Shown here one piece after another: positions 16,001 through 28,000 of a DNA stretch of 64,000 nt. The stretch is from Pogona vitticeps (taxonomy: Eukaryota > Chordata > Lepidosauria > Squamata > Agamidae), in NCBI RefSeq assembly GCF_051106095.1, contig NC_135788.1:42412501-42476500 (forward strand), written 5' to 3'. The notes below the pieces were generated by a model that worked only from the letters and a program-made list of their open reading frames with translations, did no database searches and was not told the origin of the DNA. How positions within the stretch are numbered: position 1 is the stretch's first letter; every line of letters begins with the position of its first letter. The position numbers were made by a program, and so were the translations under genes.

Positions 16001-19000
16001 GTGGGCAACGGTGGCGGAAATGTACACTTTTAGGGTGGATACAGTGAGGCCAGTTTCAAAGAGGTGAAGAAGAAAGGTAAGTAAAGTTGTAAGTGAAACA
16101 GGTATAGCAGGTAAGTTGTGCTCAGCAGAGTATTTAAGGAAAGATTTCCATTTGTTTTCCTACAGGGAAATGGTAGGTTTACGGGCTCGGCGTAAAACCG
16201 ACATTATTTCAGGGAATTCCTCGAAGCTACAAGATTGAGGGAGTCCAGGTTGGGATGATGAATCATGCCCTGGTTGAGGGTCAGAAGGTCCGGGACCAGA
16301 GGGAGAAGAATCCAGTCTGTGGACATCGATACCAGGTGAGTAAACTACGGTTGCCGAGGCCAGTTCGGGGCTATGAGAATGGCATGCGCGTTCGACTGCT
16401 TGAGTCGAATAATCGAGCACTGGACAAGCAGTATCGGTGAGAAAAGGTAGAGGAAGTCCTTCGACCAATCCACCATGAAACCATTCCCGATCGAATCTCT
16501 GTCCGCTCTGGCTCTGGAGCAAAAGATCGGGCATTTTCGATTGCTGCTGAGAGAGATTGATTGACAGGGAGCCCCACCGATGACATATTTGGTGAAATAT
16601 GGAGTCCTTCAAGGACCACTCGTGGGCTGTCGAACGGAGACGGCTGAGGCGATCAGCAATGTAGTTGTCCTCCGTGATAATATGGACTGCTATGGGGTAG
16701 ATGTGCCTCTGATAACACCACTCCCAGAGGTTGACAGCAAGGTAAAGCAGGGAGTGGGAGTGAGTGCATCCCTGTTTGTTGATGTAAAAGAGTGCTGTTG
16801 TGTTGTCCATTGCTAACTGGACAACTTGTCCTTTGATGAGTGGTAGGAAGGCATGGAAAGTTCTGATGATCGCAAGAAGTTCCAAATGGTTTATATGGAG
16901 CGTTTGTTCTTGTTTTGACCACAGCCCATGGATCTTGTGGCATAGACAGTGAGCGCCCAGCTGGACGGGCTGGCATCGGTGGTGACCTGGATGGTGGGCT
17001 GGAGAGGTGAGAAGGGCCTGCTGGTTCACAGGTTCAGAAGGTGAGTCCACCATGCTAGCTGAGTGACCAGGTCGTGTGTGACTGGCAGTCTCTTGGTCAG
17101 AGGGTCTGACATGCGGTTGAACAGGGTGAGGAACCAGGATTGGAGCAGTCTCATCTTTAGTCTGGCGTGGAGGATCAACGATGTGGTGGATTCCATGAGG
17201 CCGAGAAGGCGCTGTGCATGATGAGCAGAGACCGTTTGATGGGTCTGAAAGAACGCAATTGAGTCCTTTATCTTGAGAAATCTTTTGTGAGGAAGAAAAG
17301 CCTTTGCCTGCAAGGAGTGAATCTGTGCACCAGTGAAGACAGCCGTCTGTTTGGGGAGGAGATGGGATTTTTGAATGTTTACATTTAGCCAGAGTCTCTG
17401 CAAGATGAGGAGGGTAAAGTCCCGTGCGGCTATGGCGTCGTGGTATGACGCCGTAACAATCAGCCAATCATCGATATAGGGGTAAATGATGATGCCATGG
17501 AGGCACAGATAAGCGACAATCAGTGCCATGCATTTTGTGAAAGTTCTTGGAGCTGTAGAAGGCCCAAATGGCAGGGAACAGTATTGGAAGGCAGCATTGT
17601 TGAAGTGAAAACAGAGATATTTTTGAAGGGATGGATGTATGGAAACGTGGAAATAGGCGTCCTGTAGGTCGATGATGATGAGCCAATCGTTCTGTGAAAG
17701 TAAAGGAATAATGGTATCCAATGTGAGCATCCGAAATTTACGGGGTCGAATGAAAGTGTTCAGGAGCCTTAGGTCCATAATAGGATGGAGTCCTGCGTCC
17801 TTCTTGGGAACAGTAAAATATTTGGAATAAAATCCGTTAAGCCAATCATACAATGGTATGGGAGCAATAGCTTGCTTGGAAAGCAGGATGGCAACCTCAT
17901 CCTGAAGGAAAGGGGGAAAAGGTGTAGGGCGTATCCCAGGGGGGGCAAGGATTGAAATTCAATTCTATAACCCTGGGAAATAATAGTCAGGACCCAGCAG
18001 TTGGTGGTAATAGAGTGCCAATAAGTATGATGCCAATCTGGTTTGGAATGACCGTGGAGTATTCTGAAAGAGAGGGAGGCAGGAAGGAATAGAATCACTA
18101 TGGCTTACCCTTCCTTTGGTTCTTGGGAAGGGGTTGACGCCAAAGTGTTGAACTGCGGGTACGAAAGGAAGGCAGAAGCGGCTGCGGGGTTGATGGAGAC
18201 CTGTCTAATTGATGAGGTCAAAATTGCTTGTAAGGTTGGTATAGCTGATACTGATATTGAGAGTATGGCCGAGAGTAGGGTTGATTGAAGTGATAGTTGG
18301 AATTAGGATAGATGGAGAATTGTTGTGAGGAGTATGACTTTGCTGTCTTGCACATCTTATGAAAATTCTCCATGGTCTCATCGGTTTTGTTATTGAATAA
18401 GCCAGTACCATCGAAGGTTAGATCTTCGATGTGGGACTTGGTATCGTTGGATATAGTGGATGATCTGAGCCATGCATGGCAACAAATGAATATGGATGAT
18501 ACCAAGGTCTTCGATGCAGCTTGCGCCGCGTGGTGTGCAGCAAGTCTTTGGTGCTTGGCTAAAGTAATGGCTTCAGCATGGATGTCAATAAGATCAGACT
18601 TTACTGACTCAGAAGCGGTCTCAAGAAGAGGGAGAACCTTGTTCCAAAGGTGCCGTTGATATGCCCCCATAGTAGCTTGGTAGTTAATATTCAGAAGGAG
18701 GAAAGACTGTAAGGAATAAACTCGTCTGCCAAGGATGTAGAGCTTCCTGCCTTCTTTATTCATGGGGGTGGCTTTGGACTTGGTGGATCTTCGAGACTGA
18801 CTAGATTCCACTATTATGGAATTGGGGAGAGGATGTTTATTAAGAAATTCAATGTCGTCGCCATGGGAGTTCTAAAGACTTTCAGTTCTGCGGGAGATTT
18901 GCATCATTAGGGAGGTTTATCCCATGTATCCTTAATAAGTTGTAATACGGATCTATTAAAGGAAAGACTGACTGGCAAGGTCGTTTCGCAGAGGATGTCA

Positions 19001-22000
19001 TCAAAGACAAGGTCAGTCTCAGGAGGGGAGGTTCCCCAACCTGAAGATGAAGGGTGTGAGCCATCCTCGATATGAAATGAGAGTAAGAGGAAATATCCTC
19101 CAACGGGGAGGAGGGTTGATTGTCCTTGGTCCCATGGGGGGTAGGAATGTCAGGAGAGGAACAGTGGGAAGAGACAGACTGATTGTCGTCAAAGGAAGGT
19201 TGTGAATAAGGTGATATATCATGATGCTGAGGCTCATAAGGGGAATGGTCCTGAATATTACGTTGCCCCATGCTATTGGGAGTGGTGTAGGATTCCCACG
19301 GTGATGGAATTCTGGGCTGAGATGATGTTGGGGCCAGTGATTGTTTCTTGGTAGATCCTCGCTCTGGAAAAGGGAAAGATTTAGATCGTTCAGGGGCGAA
19401 GCAAGCTGTTTCTGTTGGTCAGCATGATATTGCTCAAAATGGGACTTCCAGACGGCAGGGTCAAAAAACTGGTATGGCATCATTGGGAATGGGAAGAAGT
19501 CTCCGAACAGAGTAGGTATCTGTGGAGAGGTATGCTTTCTTTTCTCTGTTCATTTCCTGGGGGAATGGGCAGGAGATTTTGGATTAGAGACCTGGGTTTC
19601 AGCTGCCCTCCCTGGTGCAGTGTTGGAATGGGCTGAGGCCGGGCTGGATGGTAGCAGAGCCGCAGGATGGCCAAAACTTGGTGTAAGGCTCGAAGCCATA
19701 GCAGAAATCACAGTTTGTTGGACATCCTCCTAATCGGAGGCAAAGTCATGATTGTCTGATGGTTGTTGTGAGTTAGCACTCTCAGAGCACAGAGTGCTGT
19801 CCTTTGAAGATGCCAGCCACAGAGACTGGTGAAACATTAGGAAGAACAACCTTCAGAACACGGCCAAAGAGCCCAGAAAATCCACTACCACCATTAGATT
19901 CTGGCCATGAAAGCCTTTGCGAATTATCATCCCTCGAAAATTCCTCCAAAACTGGGGGAGGAAGGAAAGACTGAGGAGGCTGGGGACGGGCAGGTCTATC
20001 CACTGTGGGATTTTTGGTGGTGGATTTTTTCTTAGAGGAAGGAAGGGGAGGTTTAAAGGATTTGGTCGAAGTTTTTTACTTTAAGATCTTCTTTTTCTGC
20101 TTTGGGTCCCTAGGAGAAGCGGGGACCGCAGCCTCAGAAGAGGGCTGAGCAGCAGGGATCCTATCAGTCAATGAAACAAGGGATCTCACCGAGTCTCAGG
20201 GAGGGGATGGAGGATTCATCACGGTTTGCCAAAGGTAAGAACGGAGTCTCTGGAGGCGTTGCTTCAGCGCTGGGCGAGTGACATTCTTGCAAGCAATGCA
20301 GGAATGTGTGGGATGAGATTCGCCCAGGCAGAAGAGACACTGATTGTGAATGTTGGAGAGAGAGATTTTGTTAGGACAAGAAGTACACCATTTGAAAGGA
20401 AATTGATAGTCCATATTACTATGATAAACTCTAAGCAGGAAAGGGAGAGAAAAAGATATTTCCCACTGCGAGATAAGAAATACAGTGGTGCCTCGCTAGA
20501 CAATGATAATCTGTTCCACTGAAATCGCTGTTTAGCAAAATCATTGTCTAGCGAAAAGCATTTCCCCATTGGAATGCATTGAAACCTGTTTAATGCGTTC
20601 CAATGGAGAAGAATCGCCGTTGTCTAGCGAAGATCAGCCATAGGAAAGTCGCTTTGCGAACCGCCGGTCAGCTGTTTAAATCTCTGACTTGCGAAGCTTA
20701 GGTCCCGAAAAACACCTGTTTGCGAGCACGGAGGGAGCTGTCAAAATCATCGTCTAGCAAAAATCAGTTTGCAAAGCAGGGACCAAACATTGTCCAGCGA
20801 AATTCCCCCATAGGAATCACTGTTTTGCGAATCACTATAGCGATTGCAAAAAGCCAATGTCTAGCAAAAAAACTGTCATGCGGGGTAACTGTCTAGCGCG
20901 GCACCACTGTAGTAGACGAGAAATGAGTCCTTAAAAGGACTGTTGTGTTAGCTAAAAGCTAGGAAAAATATAGTAGAATGAGAAGAAAGCTCCGGTCTTC
21001 CTAAGAGAACTGAACAGCTTGGCGGAAAAGAGGAACTGAGGGGAAGGGAGAGTGGGCGGAGCATATGCCTCGTGGGGGAATCACACGACTAAATTGTTAC
21101 TTTCAGGTCTAGAATCTTCCGAGAGCATCAGCACAGGCACAGACAAAACCCATATGTGTGCATTCACAGAGGCCACAAAGAAGAACTACTGAGTTTATCT
21201 TAATAATGGTTGCTGGGTGGGTTTTTGGTTTGGTTTAGTTTGGTTTATGTGTGATTGGGGGGCACAAGGGTGGGTTTGCATCTGAAGACCTTGCTTCTCC
21301 TTGTTTTTATCAGAAAGCAAACATATAAGGAAGAACCTATGGCCTGGAGGACTGTAAAAGATAGGAAACTATCAGCAATCTATTATGAGAGAAAAAAACG
21401 TTCTCATTAAATGACAAAGATTCCATTATTCTGAGAACTGGCACCTTGTGACTTGACACCATGATATCTATGTTCCATGCCTCCAGGTTCAATCCAGACT
21501 TAGTCATACTTAGAAGAGACCCACTGAAGTAAATTGGACTTAAAAGGAATTATGACTAACTTAAGTCCTGCTGATTTCCATTGGTTTACTCTGGGTATGA
21601 CTAAGTCTGGACCCAATGCTTTTTCTTGCTCAGCCTGTCTGAAAACTATCTACCTTAATATTTAGAGAACTTGGAATGTGGAATGAGTGCTGCTGTATGC
21701 AATTCCATTCAAACCATGTATGAAATAAATGTTTAATTCTCAGCTGTTTCAGTATCAATAATAAAAAGAGGCTGAAATAGAAGGAAATACTTGTTCAATG
21801 GTTGTGGTCACACAGTGAAACAGGGAAGGGAACAAGCAGACCCTCAAGTGCAGGTCTGACGGGAACTACAATTCAGCAATATCTGTGATGCCACACAAAT
21901 GACTGGAGTTTCAGCCCAACAGCATCTGCTGGTTTCCAAATGACCATTGTAGAAGAGTTGTTCAATGCTCACAAAACTGACTCTGGGTTTCTAAGAACCA

Positions 22001-25000
22001 CTGCCCCCCCCCAAATCTAAATCTTACAATGTCCTTTGTTGAGAATTGAGAAGTCATTTCTCTAGTTTATTATACTAGCTTTCTCATGCATAATATAGCA
22101 CTGGAACAATACTTAAGAAGAAACCCACTGATTTTCAGTGAGGCAATTTCTAAATATGGATACTGTACTGCATGTTGTATTTTGAATGTACAAGAATATT
22201 TCTAATAACTTTTTCTGCTATAAATGCATAATTGGGATTCTGTCCAACATTGTAAAGATAATAAATTTGACAATATTTGAATAGTTCTTCCGCACAAGAA
22301 TTTGACTTTGTAGTGTGCCATTTTGACGATGTATCATACAAAACAGAGGTCACTACTTAAATAGTATTTTTTACTATTTTTGTTTTTTATTTTGCTGTTT
22401 TAGCAATCTGACCTGAGACTTGCAAATTATGATCACTAGGAGGCACTCAAGGGAGACTATTTGTTTTTCCTGAATGTAACAACCAGTTTTCTGTACATCA
22501 GACACCCTTCATTCCGCACCTGCTTAATATGTTATGTCGTAAATGCTATCAGCCCCAGCTAGTATGGACAAAAAGATCAGGATGCTGGGATTTGTAGCCA
22601 GCACATTTGGAGGTACCATCTTGAGGAGAGCTGACTATACAGGAAGATGAATCAAATAGTTATTTGCCTCCAGCAAAGGAACTATGACGTTCAGGTCTCT
22701 CGGTGTAAATGCACATTCGTAAATTAGGAAGCTGAATCAGCATTGCTATGGCAACTAATTATGTAATAAGGTAAGGAAACAAATTTACTAGCAATCAAAG
22801 GTGTTGCCATGTTATAATAACAACCCATTGCCCTCTCCTGTCCTTTTCATAGTCTCATTGTACTTGTTGGCTTATAAGACAGGTACACACCCTGAATCAG
22901 TAACCCATCTGGGCAGCAACCAAAGCTACCCTGCCTATTTCAGCTGCACTACTCAGATAATCAGCACCATCTGCCCATATGAAAAGGAGGATTAGGGATG
23001 GGCAAAATCCAGATTTACTCCTCCCCAATTTCTTTCTTGCAGCTTTGGAACTGGGGTCCAGAACAGTAATGTTCACAAGTTCTGGATGAGTTGTGAAAGG
23101 CAAAAAATGTTTTTGCTGTGCTCATTGGATAAATCTTTCTCAAAACCATTTTAATTTTACTCAAGTCACTTTTAATCACATATTCACCTCACATGTGAGG
23201 TGAGAGATGTGCTGGACCTGCTCCCTGCTTCACCATTTTCAACACATAAAACCAAATCTGAAGATGTGGACACTACAGTGGACCCTCTACTTACGGAATT
23301 AATCCGTACTGGAACAGTGGCTGCAAGTCGAAAAGTCTGTAGGTCGAATCTCCATTGACCTACAATGCATTGAAAACCGATTAATCCCATAACCAGCAGT
23401 TTTCATTCTATTTTTGTTCCATTTTGGTTTTTTTCTGGTCTGTAAGTCGATTCTCCAGCTGCAAGTCGAATCTAAATTTTGTGGCCAGAGAAGTCTGTAA
23501 CTCGAAAAGTCTGTAAGTCGAGCCGTCTGTAAGTCGAGGGTCCACTGTAGTCCCTCCTCCCCCACTGTTAGCCAGAATCCAAAAATTTTTATTGACCAGG
23601 ACCTAAGTATCCCTTAGTATAGCTTTGTATCATAGCTCTTTAGCCTCATTTCTGCACAAATATGCCTTCAGCTGAACTGTAGGACTTTATTTTTGATAGG
23701 GGAAGATAACCTGTGGATCTCCAGATGTTTCCTGATCCTACCTCTCATCAACCTCATACAATGCAGTCAATGCCTAACAGGCATAGGAACTATTGTCCAA
23801 TTGATATTACTCTATTTCCTCCTAAAACCAAAGAAGCTATTTTAATTGGAAGTCAATGTTTCTATTCTATTCTGATTTTAATTTTAAAAAACTTTCCTGA
23901 GCTAAAGTAATTAAAAAAAACAAAACTGCTAAAATTGCTTCCCACATCCACAAGAGGGTCCTGTAAACTTTTTTTTTCTTTTTAAAGACGAATTGAGAAT
24001 AAGGGCATAGAGAAGGAGAGCCCTCCAAAGTCCAGTTGTGAGCTTGTTCAGTTCCTGGAGATCTGGAAGTTGCCCTCCTCTACTCTATAGACACAGAAAG
24101 GCAATGTGAGAGTAAAATGGAACACCAAGGCATTTAAAATGATGGTATTCAGAGTATAGTCGGAGACTCTAGTTCAGATTTTTGAATTCTCCTCCATGTT
24201 TCTGAAAACAAACACTGCTTGCAAATGGTAACATATGATATATCAGGCAAAAATACAATAAAATATATAAAAATATAAAGACGACAAAAACGTTGTGGCA
24301 CCTTAGAGACGAACAGTTATATTTTAATGTATAAGAGACATAAGAGGAAGTGGCCTTGTCCACGAAGGCTCACATTAAAATACAGCAGTTAGTCTTTAAG
24401 GTGCCACAATGTTTTTGTCTTCTTTATTTTTCTTTTATTTTTGTGTGTTAGCAAAGAGCAACACAGCTACGTCTTCTAAACCCACTATCAAGGAGATGGG
24501 TTCTGACCCCATACTTAATACAAGGATGAATTCAAGGGTTTAGCCCCAAGCCACATTACACTCCACTGCAATGAAGCCCTTTCCACCTTTCCATTCTAGC
24601 CAGGAGTCAAGTGTGTGCACAGTCAGTTCTCGTCAAGGTGGCATTCTCCAGATGTGCCAATGACAACTCCCACAATATCTTACTATTGGCCACAGGGCTG
24701 ATGGGAGATGTAGGCCAAAACATCTGGAGAGCCAACACATAAAAAACAGAGAGGGAAAAGGGTGTAGGAGGAGGCCCTCTTTATAGAATGGCTGGAATCT
24801 ATTTCCTCCTTCTATCAAGCTCAAAAAACACAAGCAAAGCCAAATCAATCCTTACATTTTATGATGTGACTGTTACATTGCAGGCAGTGGAAGACAGTTT
24901 TTTCCCACTGCACTGATCAATGCAACTAGGAAGCCCCGGCTATTATGTAAGAAGTTGCTCTGACAACAGCCAGCATTATGTAACTGTAGCTGCATACACA

Positions 25001-28000
25001 CTGCTTTTCAATGGCCCCCAGATGAGTGCTTTCTTTTTTGTTAGAGGCACTTAGTTAAGAGATCCATTAGGGACAAACACACTCTCTTGCTGTATACAGT
25101 ATATACTGCTGGAAACTACAGGATGCCCTGTGCTGGAGATACCATTCAAGGTTGCTGAGTCACAGACATTCTGTTAATCAAACTCAATCAATTTCAAAGT
25201 GAAGGATCTAATTCTGCAGTCACTGTGGAACACATCCAACTACGGTATATTCCCCCAATTTCCTCCTAAACTCACTGTCTCATCACTGCATTCATTTATT
25301 ACTGTTACCATTTCTATGCTACTCTTCCTTTCTGGCGAAAGATTCCCTGAAACAACAATCAGCCAAATGCATACAAAGGCAAAAATCAGACATGCTGTGA
25401 TAAATACAGCATATTTTAAGAATCTTTACACAGTTCTTGATGTTTCTAAACTGGGTATTTCCTATTATTCCCATGAACATGATTGTGACGTACAGAGAGA
25501 AAGTGTGCCGTCCTCAGCAGAGAAAGGAGAGGAGGAGACATCAGGATGTGTAGAGGGAGAACTCATAAGGATAGAGGAAGATGAGGTGAAGGGTGAGAAG
25601 GTGGTAAGAGATATGTTTGGCGGAGGATAAGGAGGGGGACAAAGGGAAGAGCAAGATCTGATACTATGGGAGGAGGTTATAAAAGGGGATGAAGAAGTGC
25701 GGGCATTTAGAGTGGAAGTAGACATGAAAGAGAGGAGCAGGAAAGACAGCGCGGTACAGAAAGACAGTGTGGACAATCGGGCTAATAAGGTTTGTGACCT
25801 GCTGAAAGAATTCCCAAACCTCAAAACAGGAGGAGGGTTACTTCCGGACCCCTCTTCTCCTAGAGGAAAAGTAGTGAACCCCTTAGAATAGACTGCCATG
25901 GTCTATCCCCGCAACCAAGGTGGAGGGAGGAAAGTGATCAAACCCAGTCCTGTCTGCAACACACCACCCATGGGAGGGGGATTGGGCGAGACACCCATGT
26001 TGTGGAACTATGTGCGCAGTGAGGAGTACCCCAATGTGGTTGATGACCGATTGCAAACGTTTTGGTCCAGCCCCGATGTGAGAGATGGACTATGTACCCC
26101 TGGATCAAAGATAATGAGTTATGGAATAATTCCTGAGTTAAGTAGTTTTGACCTGTTTGATCTTGTTAGTAAAGAAGCAGAAGAGAATAAAGTTAAAGTT
26201 GTTGAACAGTTCAAATCACCTCTCATTCCTGCCAAAATGAAGGAACCGTCACCAATTCAAGAAGAACCCAATCACAATGAGACTTTATTCTCATTCTGTA
26301 GTCACCCTTTAGGAAGGAAACACATGTACAGATGCATTATTTGAAAAAAGGGGCCCCCAAAGCTTCACAATTTTTAAGGAAAAGAGAGGATTATAGGCAA
26401 TGTGTCCATGTGTGAGAGGCAAAGATACATCTCCTCTGTGCAGTCCTTCCAGTGTCCATTGCCAAAATCTGCTCCAGAGGACTCCTGAATTCTGAGGAGC
26501 AGATGGGGAGACATGCAGCAGCGACAAAGCTGAAGTCACATTGTTCAAGTAAGCACACAACTCCCATAATGCTGGATGCAACCCAGAGCACAACCTCTTT
26601 CCTACATTCTACAAGTTGCTCTGCTTTCTTCTGCGCAATGTGACACTCTCTGTAACATGAGCAACCATACAATCTGGTGGTTAATTCTCCTGCATCCATC
26701 ACATTTTCTGTATAATACTTCAGAAGCAAGTGAAGAACGCAAATATTTGGTTTTTTACCTCTTTTTTGTCTCTAAATTTGTCAATCTCCTTCTTGAGCGA
26801 GTCAGCTATCTCAAAGGATTCCAGGCTGTTCACAGCATATACCAGAACAAAACCATCTGCAATGGAGAAGTAGTGCTTGGGGAATTCCTCTTTCCCTTGC
26901 ATCCCTTTGGTGTCATAGAGACGCAACTGTTCCTTTACTCCTCGATCTGTCTCAACTAAAGCCACATACACGTCTTCTATGGTTGCAAAGCATTCTGCAC
27001 CTATTATTTTCAGAAGGACAAAATTCACCCCAAAATATAAAATATTCAAAAGCACATCCTGCGTATCAAGTGGAATGTTGCTTTCTTGCACATACAAAGG
27101 ATTGTCTTAATGATCAAAAATTTATACAGATTTTGATTCCCATTCCCCATTGACCAGATCCTGGTTTTCCTAGTGTTCTGTGGCCTAAACAAGCATGCAC
27201 ATGTCTTATTTTATTGGAGTGGTGGTGGTTTGTTGTCGGTTTGTTGGTTAACATTTTAATATTACTGAGACTTATGGACCAAAAAAAGGAAGTCATGAGA
27301 AAAGTACAAAGTTCAATAAGAGGAACATCATTTGGATATCAGATTGGTGCACAACACAGACATTAAGGTGGAACAAATGCAGCATCTGGAATGAGCCCTA
27401 CTTTCTAAGAATGCTCATTAAGCTCTTAGGTACTAACGCACATGCTTTTCCCAGTAGAAAGCAATGCACATTGACCTCTTACAGACGTATCCTTCAGGAT
27501 ATGAACTCTGGTCCTTGTGCAAAGGCATTGAGAAAAATGTGTTGTCCTATAGTTCCACCAAAATGATTCTTTGCTCTCCACCTCATTATGTGGTACCAAT
27601 AAAGACTACCCTCTGACATTATTTGGTCCCAGTCTCCAGAGGTTGTTTAAGAACTGAAGCACCAATACAAGTAGTGTTCCCAACTTGTGAGGTAAACAAC
27701 GGACAGAACTACAGCTTTGGTGCCTTTTCCTCTCTTCTCTTGTTGCTTATCCCCTTCCTCCTAGCTCCTAGATATAAAGGGGCAGACTCACATGGACACA
27801 ATTGCACATACCAAAGCCAGTTTAGGGGTTTCTGTAACTCATTTAGGACTCTCTTTGCTGCTCTATCCCTGAATGGACTTCCTTGAGGAATAAGTGTACA
27901 TTTCCAAATTTTACCTGGAAAAGTACTTGTGTGTGCTATGCACCATCAAGTCACATCTGTCTTGTTATTATAGCATGGCATCTGACTTATAGTGACCCCA

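Larger units (their letters stand above)
14817..21185 (-). mobile_element. DIRS-type tyrosine-recombinase retrotransposon fossil, near full length
   Basis: This is a retroelement of the DIRS group, read on the minus strand. Inverted terminal repeats of roughly 170-190 bp lie at about 14848-15015 and 21005-21160. An internal complementary region at about 15078-15165 pairs with the outer extensions of both ends, as in DIRS-1. Parts in order are a gag-like region with a Cys/His-rich start (about 20.5-18.2 kb), reverse transcriptase (about 18.1-17.0 kb, YIDD box), RNase H (about 17.4-16.2 kb) and a tyrosine recombinase (about 16.0-15.2 kb). It is broken: several interruptions plus two younger insertions. 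It looks moderately old, since the ends still match well. Confidence 0.88.
10074..26758 (-). other. NKIRAS1 large intron (16.7 kb), repeat-rich
   Basis: It holds two Bov-B pieces, a SINE tail, a tRNA-derived SINE, Tigger-like MITEs, a DIRS fossil, a palindromic element (21490-21616), a foldback repeat and an unidentified coding-like island. Stretches 13.6-14.8 kb and 21.7-23.2 kb show nothing I recognise. Confidence 0.6.
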
